A stretch of DNA of 64,000 bases from Adenanthera pavonina (lineage: Eukaryota; Streptophyta; Magnoliopsida; Fabales; Fabaceae). Below are positions 10,888 to 22,787 of the stretch, in pieces; position 1 is the first letter of the stretch; every line of letters starts with the position of its first letter. Location of the stretch: contig JAIVEN010000011.1 in NCBI GenBank assembly GCA_026686845.1, positions 20,198,501 through 20,262,500 of the forward strand. The letters run 5' to 3'. The position numbers and the translations under genes are program-made. Under the pieces are notes generated by a model. It was not told the origin of the DNA. It did no database searches and was given only the letters and a program-made list of their open reading frames with translations.

Positions 10888-11925
10888 CAAAAAAAGGATA
10901 ATATAACAAAATTATTATTAAACCTCTTAGTGTAATTTATTAATCATTTGAAAATTATATGAGGTTACAGCTTGATGGAACCTTAAATACTATTGTCTGG
11001 ATAATTGTTTTACTCCATAAATGGACATTTACAGTCTGCAAACCTTTTTCTCTTTGTCGTTCTCTATGAAACCTAATGGCTAATTCATATAGATTTCTTC
11101 ATCCAGTTCTCCATTCAAGAATATGGTTTTTACATTCATTTGATGTAGTTCAAGGTTTAAACTTGCTACTATAACTAGAATTAACCTAATCAAGTTGAAG
11201 CGTATAACAGGTGAAAAAGTATCCTCATAATCTATACCTTCCTACTGTGTATACCCCTTTGCAACTAGATGAGCCATGTGTGTCTTCATTGATCCGTCTT
11301 TTTTTCTCTTAATTTTGAGGACCCATTTGTTCCCAATAGCCTTTTGGTCAGTTGGAAGATCAACCAAGTCCTAAAGATAGTTAGTCCTCATTGAATCCAT
11401 TTCTTCCTCCAGTGCTTTTCTCCATTGTTCCTTAACAGGGCAAAATAAGACCTCTTAAACCGAATTAGGCACTTCATCATGCTATGGAGAAACAATAAAT
11501 GTTATACCCTCTATAGAGAAGTGTTTCTTGGGTTTTACTTCTCTGTTACTCCTCTGCAGTGGAGTATCTCACACATTGTTTTCTTCTTGCATAGGGTTCA
11601 CTACCAGTCTCCTTGAACTCTTTGGTACATTAGAACTCCCACTCAAATTAACAGGTTGAGGTAGAATTGTTTGTCCTTCACTCCCGTGTTCTTGTATCTC
11701 ATAAAGAGATACAAAATGATCTATCTCATCTTTGCTAGAAAATTCATTTTCTATAAATGTGGTATCCCTTGATTTAATTTCAATTACAGTCCCATTTTCA
11801 TTTTCATCAATAAAAACATAACCCTTTGATTGTTCAAAGTATCTTATAATGATACAATTCTTCCCTCTCAGACCTAATTTTCCATATTTGTAGGAAGTGT
11901 CATGGATATACGAGGTGTGACACAA
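10888..11925 (-). pseudogene. Old copia element: integrase C-terminus and start of reverse transcriptase
   Basis: In minus order, 11925 to about 11569 is an open frame that reads as the tail of copia integrase, with KLGLRGKNCII and YFEQSKGYVFIDENENG like the conserved GPRGKKCIF and SKGYVF blocks. It then runs through a variable linker into the reverse transcriptase N-terminus (about 11400-11000), with a KGYTQ...EGIDYEDTFSPV block and an NVKTIFLNGEL block typical of copia. Stops and small shifts interrupt it. At 11925 it is cut by a gypsy insertion, and the upstream integrase continues at 18030-18153. The reverse transcriptase continues at 8302 beyond the solo LTR. Confidence 0.75.
11921..11925. 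repeat. Left TSD of collapsed gypsy pair (CACAA)
   Basis: CACAA matches 18030-18034 exactly. The adjoining LTR end has lost its terminal bases (expected TGTAACATCT, seen CATCT), so the boundary is inferred from the TSD and from the resumption of copia integrase coding. Confidence 0.6.
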
Positions 11926-14100
11926 CATCTTTGGACATTTTTCCCACAAATGCTGCTTCATTTGGATACAGTAAAGAAGCTCCTAAGAGCTTGAACTAGT
12001 GAAAAACTTAAACATGTAAAATTATGATTTTGTGCACTATTCATCATATTGTGCAATGAATTTTAAAAATTCATAACTAAATATATAAAAATTCTTTTAC
12101 TATGGTTAAAGTGTCTAAAAATCATTTACATCTTGAATTATTGGACATGACAATTTGTACATTTTATTTGTCCAAGTTTATTGTTCATTTTCAACTTCCA
12201 GTTTTTGTCCAGACTCAGACCCTTAATTTTAAAAATTCATATCTCATAATTCTTAAGGTTGTTTCATGCTTTCTTTGCATCATTTGAAGCTACATGTCTA
12301 CTTTCTAATCATATTATTTTGTACATTTATTCAACTTGTACAAGGCATAGCATCATCATAAACCATCAAGGGTCAGAAGATAACCTTTACTGGAATAGTT
12401 TTAGGAAAATATGCCTATCTCTCATTCTAAAGCTCCAAATACTTTCAAATCAGTGGCATATCAATTTTAAGACATATCTTTATCATACATACAAACCATT
12501 GAATTTTTGGAGCCTTACATGATTTTATACAACCTTTCAAATATAGACAGAATTTATAGCAATTTACAATTTTCCTATAACTGTCCAGTTTTTAATCCTT
12601 AATTTTCTTGAGCCACAAGATGTGTCATTCTTAGCCAAATGATACATAATTTATCTTATCATAAAGCACATCATATCCTCTAATTAGAGGAATCACACAT
12701 TGGCTTATTCCTTTTAACATAACATACTTAACTTTCTTAAACTTTAGCATGTCATAAAGTTCTCAAATAAAGGAACATGCATAACTTTTCATATCATAAC
12801 TTCATTTCATAATTTAACAGTACATAATATGCCTTTTCATACATCGTATGGCATTATACTAGCATATTATACATGCCAACTTAGCCATACATCATCAATT
12901 TACATAACATGCTATTGCAAGACATCATTAATAATTATGATCATTGTCTCATTTTTTCATCAAATTCTTCTCCTTTGCTTTCCTCCATTGCCTTTCCATT
13001 ACCTAGTATGGTTAGTACTTGAGAGGATAAGATTGGATATCTCAATAATATACTTGCATATGCATTTACATCATCACATAACATTAAAAACATTCATAAT
13101 ATTGCACAATTCATTAAAAATGCATGAAAATACCATGTTGGTTAAAAAATTTTTGGCAGAATAAAGCTTAAACAAGACATCCCAAGTAAAGCTTTCATTA
13201 CACAAACAGTAAGCCAGTCATAAAAACATTCAAAACAACAACATGACAACACTTATATATCATAAAACATGCATAAAACATAATTGTACAATAACATAGG
13301 ACCAAGGCAAGTTATACATACTAGGGGCTTTAACCTTTCCTCTTTAAACTCAAACCCATTTGCTTGGATCCTTTCCAAATCACTTCCTTTCACCTTTCCA
13401 AGCCTAAAAATATCAAGAGAACCATGCTAATTTATTTAATTTTTCATGGCTATCTTAAAGTTCACTCTTGAACCCTAAAAATTCTTATTTCTCATATTTG
13501 GTTTTCTCTTGACAATCTTGCTTGCTCTTTGTTAATTTGGATCTAAGGAACTCATTTCTATCATTGGATTCATGAAATTCCCACTCCTTCCCTACCTTCT
13601 TTCTTGGCCAAAAAAGACCCTAGGTGAGCAAGAAAAGGAATTTCTTCGCAAATTTTCAAAAACTCATGGAATCATGCCTTTAGTAACTTGTTCATGCTTT
13701 CTCTTGATTCCTTTTCATGAAAACACTTCCCTTTCTTTTTCCTTACTTAGGCCTAAATCAATACTTGGGAGAGAGGAAAAGACTCAACTAAACTATCTTA
13801 AACTACCTAAAACTCAAAGTAGAAAAGCTTAGAAGTTGAGAGGAGAAAGCTTACTTGGGGTCTTATTTTTCTTCTTTTTTTTCTCCTTCTTCTTCCTCCA
13901 ATTTTGATGCTCACTTCCCTCTCTCTTTCCTCTCTTAATTTTTGTCCAATAGGGTATGTAAATAGGCAAAACAATTTCTCAATTTTTTGCCATGTGTCCC
14001 TTGATTTTTTCTTGGCCAAAAATGAAAAATTTTTGAGGAAGCCTTAAAAAATATTAAAATAATACTTTATAACACATGCATAAATATTGGCCAATAGGAG
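11926..14100 (-). repeat. Truncated gypsy LTR (3' copy of collapsed pair)
   Basis: This copy shares the terminal third of the LTR with 14196-15000, and a purine tract (in minus orientation) at about 13850-13930. Its 5' start is missing. The right limit is approximate. It lacks the 19 bp palindrome seen in other copies. Confidence 0.6.
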
Positions 14101-14195
14101 GAGAGGGAGTATCCTTTATACAATATATTTTTTGTAGTTTAAATATATCCTGTATTGATCACTTTCTATCTGAACTGTTAAAACCACTTTTAAAG

Positions 14196-17100
14196 TGTAA
14201 CACTTTAGCTTTAGACCACAAATCGCATGTTTTATACCCTATTAGAGTCCATTTATACCATTTTACAAGCTTAAATAACTTGAGGGACTAAAACAGAAAA
14301 TTTTAAAATTTTCAGAGTTACTATTCATTTGGTAAGTTCCTTTTTCCTGGTGAACTTTGAAAAATCATAACTAATTTTAAAAAAATTATATGGAGGTGAT
14401 TTAAGTCTTTAAAAATACTTAAAATATTCTTTACATGAGAAAAATATGGAACATAACTTTAATCATGCCAATTAATACAATATTTAGCATGAATTTTACT
14501 GTTTATATGGTCATTTTATACCTTCTCAGAATTTTGGCCTTAATTTCAAAAATTCATAATTCATTCTATTATGAGCCAATTCATGCATTCTTTATGCTGT
14601 TTGAACGCCATGTATGTCTACTTTTTAGTCATAGTTTTCTTATACATCTATTTTATTGGAGCAAGGCATAGCACTATCTTGAACCATTAAGTGTCAGAAC
14701 TTAACTTCTACTAGAATAGTGTTGGGAAAACTTATATTTCTCTCATTATATAGCTTCAATTACTTCCAAATTAGTTGAATTTTAAACCATAGTCATAAGT
14801 CTTTCTGTACATGGAAACAACTGAATTTTTGGAACTTTACATGATTTTATACTACCTTTTGAAACAACCAGTACCTACAATGAAAGTTTTAGTTTTTCCT
14901 ACACTGTCCAGTTTTTAAAATTAGAAATTCATTATAATTCATACACATATCCAATTTAAGTGTTCTTTAACTCTATGGAAATCTTATTCATTCTACTTTC
15001 AAAACATATATGACACTTATAATAAATACTCTAGTTTGAACAAAGTACTTCTATTCAAATCACTGCTGGTCATTTTAGACAAAATCATGCCATAACTTAT
15101 ATAATCATACTTCATGTACATATTACATCATCATCCATTATTCCAGATCCATACATAGCATCATAAGAGGAACTTAGGAGCATATCCATGGCATCAAACA
15201 AAGTTTACCCTTTACATATAAATTTATACATATTATCAAAACTTAACATCAATACTTGCATGATCAATCTATTCATCAATTTCTTCCTCCTCTTCTTTGG
15301 CTCTTCTTTAGTAGCCTTGCCATGATTTGATTCTATACATGTTGACATTTGGAAGAGTGAGATTCAAAGAATCTCAATAGCAATCACTATTCATGCAATC
15401 ATATTATCATATTGAACATAAGCTCATCATAAAACATCAAAATGGATACATTGGAACATTTATGCCATAATGTTTTACAAAAATTTTGACAAAGTTTCAT
15501 TTTGTATTTTGCACATCCTGAGGGCATAAAAACCCCTTTAACAACTCAGCCAACATTCTCAAAGTATCACAAATCATCAAAACAAACAATAAGCAAGCCA
15601 TCAAGTTCATTGAAAAATCACATGATAATACAAGGAAGAATAGGTAATATTGCAACCTTTTTAAATTCCTTTGCTTTCTACTCTTTGCACACCTTTTCCT
15701 TGGCTCTCCACAACTTCTTTGAACCCTAAGACATCATAATATAAAGTCATAATCTACTAGTTGATGAAGCTAAATCACAAAGTACTTACTAAAACCCTAA
15801 AATCACATATTGTTATGCTTTTGGTTTTTATTCAAACCAACACTTGTATGTATCTAATTTGACCTTAAGGAATCCATTTTTTGTGTCAAAATTTTAAAAT
15901 TCCTTCTCTATCCTAAACCTTAGTCTAGCAAAAAATAAGCATGAAAATGAAAGAAAAACATTTGCCTCAAGATACTTGCAATAACTTGTGAATTCATGCT
16001 TCTTGAAACTAAACTAAGCTTTACCCTATGTTTATTTGTTGAAAAATCATCTCTTACATACTCTAGGTTCAGGCCAAAAATCATGGTGGACAAGAGGAAG
16101 AGGATGACTCCATTAAAGCATCTTAAACCATGAGAAAACACAAGCTAGGAGTGATGAATTCTTATCTAGTTGATTAATTTCTTAACCTTTGTTCCTTATC
16201 TTCGCTTTCTTCTTTCCTTTTCTTTCTTCTTTCTCCACGAGTAAGAGCTCTTGTTTTGCAATTGTACATATTTAAACTCACTTAAAACCACTTAACCTAG
16301 GTCTTGAGGAAAGAGATGTAATTGATGAATAGTGCCTCGAGTTATATATGACCAACTTTGGTTAGTTTAATGAGATAATTCACTAAAATCAATTAAATCA
16401 ATTCCCATGGTATCCCAAGCCAGCTGCTGCCATGCCATTTTGAGGGCATCATTGTCCAAAAATGCTCCATACTTTTTATCAGTGCAAAATAACCCTTACC
16501 GATAAATTTTACCCATACTGATTAATTACTTTTTACGTAGTTATCATTTAATTGGTACATAATTATTTTAAATTTAATTTTAGATTAAATTCATTTTCTT
16601 GTCCCAAAATATAGTTATGTGGAGTCCACACATTGTTCCTGTCTCCATATTGCATTTTGAAAGCCCACAATTCGTTTTCCGGTATAATACTTACTTGTCA
16701 AATTTTGATTCTCATTATAAATTCATACAAACTCTACTAACCTTCAAGCAGTATTTCATTGAGTCCGGCTTGTCATGAGCTTTGTTTTGACAGAAATTTT
16801 GAAAATTATGAAATTCCCCTTGACCCAAGGTTAAATTATAATTTTTAATTCTTTTGAGTTCTTTTTCGTATTAGGGATTTAAATACAACTAATTCTTTCC
16901 TTTTAAGAACTAAATTTCAAATAATTCTTTTCCTTCGGGATAAAATGTAATTTTCACATTTTATTTTCTAACCTAGGAAATGACTTTTTTGCTCTTAAGC
17001 AGGGCAAAAAAATGAATACTTATTCTTTCTGGGTGCTTCCTTATAATTTTCCCTAAAGACTAATTTTTAATAATTTGTTCATTATACTTCCAAATTAGTC

Positions 17101-18029
17101 TATCTTTCAACCTTGACCTCCCGACTATGTAATATGTATACCATTGCATTTAGCTCAAGATGACCTTCCATTCAGCTGGTATATTGCATATCTTTCTGCT
17201 TAATTCTGGAATTAATTCCTATTAAGGACATTGTGGAAAATTTATTCTAAATGGAGACCAAGCATAATTCCTTCTAAGGACCATATAAAAAATTAATTTC
17301 ATTTAAAGATTGAGCATATAGCATCACTGCCTTACTTCCATTCCTATGTTTTCATGTATTTTATAGTATCTCGTAAAAATAGAAATATTGCATAAAGTAT
17401 TGCATAAAGCATTTTATAGTTTGAGATCTACTTTTAATTTATTATCATGTCCCAAATTGTATTAATGTAGGGGCTCATATGCTTTTCTTTTTACTTTTTC
17501 TGTTTTTATGGGACCCACAATGTTTTTTTTTATCTTTTTTGACAAAATTGTACTGTTCTATCAGCTACTTCTTTCCAAATTGATTCCTTTTAACTCAATA
17601 AATTAGTCCATTCGGTCTAACATGTCATAAGGTCCATTTTGACATAAATTTTGCAAAATTATGAAATTATAAATAACTTTTCTTTAGGGTCCTTTTTTTG
17701 TAATTTTTCCTCGAGACCAAATTGCAAATAACTTTTTTCTAGGGACCATTTTACAAGTTTGTATTTCTTATGTCCCTAGCCTAAAAAATACCTTTTTACC
17801 CTTTTATTTATCCAGATTATGCATTTCATGTATTTTTCATGTTTTCATGCTATATATTTTTCCTCTATGCTTTTCTTACGTTCAAACGAAGCACATCATG
17901 CTTATTCTTCTAAGTACCTTATAATCATCTTTTAGGCACATTATAATAATCTTTTGTATGTCCCTATATTCATTCTTGTCACATAACATAATCTTTTTTT
18001 TTCTTAGCCCTAAAAATTGGGATGTTACA
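14196..18029 (-). repeat. Full-length gypsy LTR, 3.8 kb (5' copy of collapsed pair)
   Basis: In minus orientation the LTR starts TGTAACATCCC at 18029 and ends AGTGTTACA at 14196, giving the inverted TGTAACA/TGTTACA ends typical of Del/Tekay LTRs. It contains the palindrome at 15358-15376 and the purine-rich tract at about 16200-16245. At 3834 bp it is longer than the solo copy at 8303-10882, mostly in its first half. Confidence 0.8.
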
Positions 18030-18153
18030 CACAATAGACCCCAAGGTCGTAGGATACTTAAATTCGGCTTGTGCATTGTCCATAGCTCATAATGTATAGA
18101 TGTTAATAACTTTGAGGGCACAAAATTAAGAATGAAAGCCATAGTCAATAAAG
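18030..18153 (-). pseudogene. Old copia integrase fragment stranded between two insertions
   Basis: These 124 bp are open on the minus strand. They read as copia integrase, including the NFVPSK and YELW motifs (family forms NRVPSK and YELW) and a PWG block. The upstream part is beyond the Sirevirus at 29361 and up; the downstream part is at 11925 and below. The fragment is the only remaining copia DNA between two elements that inserted very close together. Confidence 0.85.
18149..18153. repeat. Left TSD of Sirevirus 1 (TAAAG)
   Basis: TAAAG is repeated exactly at 29356-29360, immediately after the other LTR. Confidence 0.95.
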
Positions 18154-19804
18154 TGTTAGTTAGGCTGATTCCCAAGAGGGGGGTGAATTGGGAAAATTAA
18201 AAATTTTCTGCACAAAGTGAAAATGATGAAGAAAGTAAGGTATAATGAAAAACAGAGTATAAAGCAATAAGCTAAAAGAGAAGAGATAGGGAGAAGAAAA
18301 ACTCAGATATTTATCCTGGTTCGGTCTCTCCTCTTGACCTACGTCCAGTCCCCAAGTCACCACTTGAGATTTTCCACTATACAGCAAGAATTCAACGGGC
18401 TTCTTGCTAATGCCACAGTACAACTCCAGTGCTCTGTTTTCTAGAGCTCACTTTATCTCTTTCTGCACTTTCACAAAGTGCTTTATAATCTCTTGTGATA
18501 TCTCCTCACAAGTAAATCTATCTTCCAGATGAAGATTTGATTGTTTACAAAGATGAAACTCTCTTGAATAGAGTGAATATGAAAGTTGAAGTGCAAATAT
18601 TGAAGTAAGAGGGTAAAAGTCTTTGAGTAGAAGTTTTGACAGAATTTCAGTATATACAAAGTTTGATTCGTTACCCACAACTTCAAATGATGTTATATTT
18701 ATAGATTTAGGTCCCAACTATTCGTTAGAGACGAAATATATCCGTTGGGGAAGTTATCCAACGGTTACTCTGAAAAACTATCCGTTAACCAACCGCATTT
18801 AATGCTTCTGACATACTGAAATTCGAATTTCAGTTGGTCAAAAGACGAATTTTGAAGGAACAGAAGGTTAAAGATTCCAACGTTGAAATACCAAAGTTCG
18901 TCTGTTCATGAAGTAAAATTCGAATTTTGAAACTTAGAAAATGTTTCCATGTTGTGACATACGAATTTTCAAGAAGAAAGTTTTTCTGTCAAGTGTGAAC
19001 AGTGTTTTCAATTTGCTACAGTGCCCTCGAAATTCGAATTTTGAAATCCAAAATTCGTCTATCCGTAGTAGGCTCAAAAGACACGGTAGTTCATTTACTC
19101 TTAAATTCGAATTTTCAAAGAGTGAAGTTCGTCTGTCAGAGAGACCTCTTTTCAGACTTACTTCAACATTCGAATCTGTAAACACTGTCCTTCGTATGTC
19201 ATTATGTAATTTCAACAGACTCAAAACTTTAGCTTCTGAAATTCGAATTTCCATGTTCAAAGTTCGTCTGTCAGTGAGCAATTTTGAAACTCAATACAAT
19301 CTTGATTTCAGATAAACTTTAACATTATTTAAGACGAATTTCTTCAGTTTTCATAAATTCCATTTTGTCTGAAATTTGAATGTTCAAAACCTAAAGTTCA
19401 TCTGTTGCTCAATGGCTTCTTTGAGACACTTATGAAAATTTGAATTTTGAAAAACAAAATTCATCTGTCAGAGAAACATCTCTTCAGACTTATTCAGTTT
19501 AAGCTTGAAATTCGAATTTCCAAAGCCAAAGTTCGAATTTCCAACAAGACAGTTCAATGTAAGCTTTTCAAACTTCGTTTGTTGTTGGGTATTTTTCAAA
19601 TATTTCATTGTTTAACATAAAATCAAGTTGTTAAAACATCTTTTCATCAAATCAAAGTCTTTTACCCATAACAAAAGATCCTATAACAATCCTAGCAATG
19701 ATTACTCAGATTTTCTTCACTTGAAACACTTTGAGCTCCTTTGATATCTTCATTCCAAGCTCTTGATAGTTGATTTGGAATCATCAAAACTTCTTGATTT
19801 AACA
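18154..19804 (-). repeat. 3' LTR of Sirevirus 1
   Basis: This 1651 bp LTR aligns end to end with 27708-29355. Many of the differences are C/T or G/A, often at CG dinucleotides of the TTCGAA and TTCGTC motifs. The region 18820-19560 is a dense array of AATTCGAATT palindromes alternating with TTCGTCTGT or its complement. Frames inside it, on either strand, are by-products of that repeat. Confidence 0.95.
18820..19560. repeat. Palindrome-rich internal repeat array in Sirevirus LTR
   Basis: The core AATTCGAATT or a one-base variant occurs at about 18833, 18921, 19030, 19104, 19170, 19241, 19508 and 19535. Between most of them stands TTCGTCTGT or its complement ACAGACGAA. Spacing is roughly 70-110 bp. 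The same array, more decayed, is in 28375-29100, in both LTRs of Sirevirus 2 and in the solo LTR at 54960-56620. Confidence 0.85.
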
Positions 19805-19817
19805 TTCTCCCCCTTTT
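19805..19817 (-). promoter_or_regulatory. Polypurine tract of Sirevirus 1
   Basis: On the minus strand AAAAGGGGGAGAA directly precedes the 3' LTR, after TTTGTCATCATC. This order is diagnostic of SIRE/Maximus elements. It primes plus-strand DNA synthesis. Confidence 0.95.
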
Positions 19818-20114
19818 TGATGATGACAAAACAACTTACAAACTGGATTAGTACTTGGGTTGGCTTTAATAAGCTCCCCCTCAACATATGCATTGTATTT
19901 CAAAAGATATCATATATGGTACATCAGTGAAGAGATTCAAAGAGTAATAAGCATAAAACATTGCAACCAAGAAGTTCATTCATTTGATTAAAAGTTGCTA
20001 TACAGAGACAAAATTAATCAAAGTTCTTCTAAATGCAAACAGTCAAAACAAACAACAGAAACACAACCAAGAGAATTGAACAGCACTACAAGAGGACTCA
20101 AGCCTAAAATCTAA

Positions 20115-21793
20115 TCACTTCTTCTTTGGCTTGGTCTTCTTGCTGTACGTCTTCCCAGATGGCTCAGCAACAGATTTTTCACTTTGCTTCTTCTCCCCCT
20201 TTTTGGCATCATTAGGAAGGCCAACAAAATCAGCCGGAGGAGGGATCTTAGAGACAGGAATAGCTCGAAGAGGCACAGAAGCAAATGGGATTTCAGGTTC
20301 AACAGGTGTAGGAGGCTCAGGACTTGGTTCTTCATCATCATCATCAGAGACCTTAAGCAACTCCTGCATTGCCTTCTTGGAAAGAGCCAACTGAGCTCTT
20401 TGTTCCTCTGAGAGCCCATAAGCAGTGAGAGAAGGAGGAGCTGGTTCATCAGGATGAAACATTTCTTCAAGCCTTCTCCTCTGAGCTTGCAGCAGGGCAT
20501 TGTGAGCAATAGCTTCATAATCAACAACTGCCACAATGCTTCTCTCTTCATTGATTGCATCCTCATGCATAAAAGAGGTTGAAATGGCTGCAACCAGTCT
20601 TTCAACTTGCTCAGATTCTTGAATGGACAGAATTGAATCCTGAGCATCTTCTTGCATAGGCTCATGAGGGCTTGTTTCTTGAAGTCCTTCTTCTTCCAAA
20701 CCATAGTCCAAGGGTGGACCAGGACTTGGTGTCCTCATTGTACCAGCAGGCTCATCCCCATCTATATCATCATCATGGTCAGAGGAGGCAATCTCGAAGG
20801 GGCTTGGAGGCTCAGGAGTTGGAGATTGGACAGGCACAGAGAACCCTGGCTGAGGTGGAGCTGAAGTGGTAGGTATTGCACTTCTAATATCTTCATAAGT
20901 ATCAGCAACCACTTTCATATTCTTTGCCAACTGATGTATCTGATCTTGCAAATGAGCAAACTTGGCATTTTGCTCATCTCTGATGCTAAGGATGAGTGTA
21001 GACAGGCTATCATACAACTCAGTGATCTTGGTTGGTTTGGCACGAGAGGAAGGAGTGGATGGAATGTGAGTGGGCTTGGATGGAGATGGGATAGGCACAG
21101 AGGGCTGAGGGGTAGGTCTGGCAGGAGCCTCAAAAGTACCCTCTTGTTGTAGGGAGGCACCTTCAACAAAGAATAGATCCTCAGTTCTTCCTGCTCCCTT
21201 TCCAACCCATCTTCCTTCATCCTTTTCAATGCCCATTCTTTACAGTTCTTCTTCCTTGAAGATTTCAGTGGGCTTGCCCACTTCTTCTTCTTGCTGTGGT
21301 ACTTTAGGGAAGCATACCAAGACTTCACTTCCTTATCATCATATCTTTCTAATACTTCCAACAGATTCTTGTATCTCATCATCCATATACCAGCATCAAA
21401 ATTATTAGAGACCAAGAAATCTTCCAAGTTTACACAATGTGGCTTGATTACCTTTTTGTTGGCAAACTTGGTGGAGTATTCCTCTTGAATCTGTGGAGTG
21501 CTCCATAAAGGTAGTGTGGTAAGCTCATATTCCCCAGATTCAGTACTTGATTAAGAAGTGGAAGCAACAGGAACAGGGACCGAAGGTTCTGCTACCTTTG
21601 ATGAAGAGGGTCCAGCCTTCTTTGAATCTCCCTTGGGTGTAGTTTTCTGGCGTTTGGAAGGAGTTCCTTTGCTGGATTTGGCCTTTCTCTTCAGTTTTTC
21701 TCCTTCCTTCGTGGCATATTGGGATTTTACAGAACGTTTTGGCCGAGCCACTCCTTTGCCAACTTCAGGATTCTTGACTCTTGCCATTTTCAC
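20115..21793 (-). pseudogene. Envelope-position 3' ORF of Sirevirus 1 (broken)
   Basis: Downstream of pol on the minus strand is a long coding region in the position of the SIRE envelope-like gene. It starts at 21793 with a Lys/Arg-rich N-terminus (about 80 residues). An in-frame TAA at 21551-21553 interrupts it; the same frame then continues through a Trp- and charge-rich segment to about 21170-21240, where a frameshift moves it into the main open frame ending at 20115. That last part is Pro/Ser/Glu-rich, has a likely coiled-coil stretch around 20900-21010, an acidic run (VSDDDDEEPSPEP), and a Lys-rich tail. I see no signal peptide or convincing transmembrane segment, so an envelope role is not supported here. 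Function unknown. Confidence 0.75.
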
Positions 21794-22787
21794 GGATGAA
21801 TGTTGCAGAAATGGGGCAAGGAATAGGTTTAAATGGTGCGAAAGGAAGTTTAAACGGTGGGAAATGATGGTTTTTGGTCAGAATTGAAGAGGATTGAATG
21901 CAGGATTGGAATAGACTCAGAGAAAATAGGAATAGGGTTGTGTCTATTCAAATGAAAATCGTCAGTTTTAACGTATGTAACAGTCTGATAGACAAATTTT
22001 GAAGGGTCAAAATTCGAACTTCGGGCAGTTACAAGTTAAACCGTTCAGCAAAGCTTACTGACAGATGAATTTTCTTCTGAAAGTTCGTTTGACAGAGGCT
22101 TGGATAAGATAACACAAGATAAACAGACGAACTTTGTTCCAACAAAGTTCGAATTTTCATGAGCAATCACCAAGCAGCAAACAAACAATCAAACAACAGA
22201 CGAATTAAGCAAACAAAACTTCATCTTTCAAAGATTTAACATTAAGGAGCATGTTTCAACAGATGAATTTTAAGTCAGAAATTTGAATTTCTTCACTTTG
22301 TGAAAGTTATCCAACATTCGTATGTTAAGAGATAAACATTAGTATAATCAATATGTTGGACAGTCATAACTTTGAAATTTTGTTCTTGAAAATTCGAATT
22401 TTGAAGGATCAACAGACGAATTTTGAGGCATCACCGAGAACTGTTCCTTCTAATAATAGGCCGAAGTTCGTCTATTGGATATCCAAAATTCGAATGTTGA
22501 CCATGCTGACTTCCTCAGAAACTCAAATTTTCACAGAAATTCGTCAAACATAAAATCAATATACGAATTTCAACTTTAAAAACTTACAGAATGGATTCAG
22601 AAGCTTCGAATTTCTTCCATTTTCTTCATTCTTTGATTATTCCATTCTGGTAAGCTCCATTTTTCAGATTTATCAGCGTTGAATCTCATGAGGAGCACCT
22701 GTAACTTAAATTAAACACTCTCCGATGCTAAAGTTAGAACTAATTCAATGTTGGAAAAATTAAAGATGGAATTACATACGGATTTAC
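21794..22787 (-). repeat. Sirevirus 1 spacer between pol and 3' ORF, with the same TTCGAA array
   Basis: This non-coding 1 kb separates the pol stop from the 3' ORF start. From about 21950 to 22600 it is filled with the same motifs as the LTR array (TTCGAATTTT, ACAGACGAA, TTCGTCTATTG), although it is not part of the LTR. Confidence 0.8.

Larger units (their letters stand above)
11926..18029 (-). mobile_element. Collapsed gypsy element: two LTRs with almost no internal region
   Basis: Minus-oriented gypsy sequence fills the gap between two pieces of copia integrase and is flanked by CACAA TSDs. A full LTR lies at 14196-18029, and a second LTR, truncated at its 5' side, at 11926 to about 14.1 kb. 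The two copies match in order: the paragraph at 12330-12535 (ACAAGGCATAGCA ... GGCATATC ... TACATGATTTTATAC) parallels 14640-14860. Only about 100 bp of possible internal sequence separates them, and no primer-binding site is seen. Internal DNA was apparently lost by illegitimate recombination. The many short open frames in this block are not genes. Confidence 0.75.

Noticed and set aside
12829..13832. Plus-strand frames of 86-111 codons
   Set aside because: They lie in a truncated minus-strand gypsy LTR and consist of Ser/Leu/Phe/His-rich AT-biased sequence without motifs.
18160..18423. Nearly identical 87- and 108-codon frames starting MYCGISKKPV in the two Sirevirus LTRs (also 27652-27978)
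   Set aside because: They are the same LTR sequence present twice; the frame covers the LTR end, primer-binding site and leader, not a gene.
18934..19315. Frames of more than 110 codons open on both strands in the Sirevirus LTR
   Set aside because: The TTCGAA palindromes read without stops on both strands. The mirrored proteins are by-products of the repeat, and no counterpart of this length stays open in the other LTRs.
18820..19560. CRISPR-like spacing of short repeats
   Set aside because: The repeats are imperfect, the spacers are not unique, no cas genes exist, and the sequence lies in a plant retroelement LTR.
20111..20704. A 197-codon Leu/Arg-rich frame in the 3' ORF region
   Set aside because: It is a same-strand shadow of the acidic Pro/Glu-rich frame 20115-21236, which has the more natural composition.
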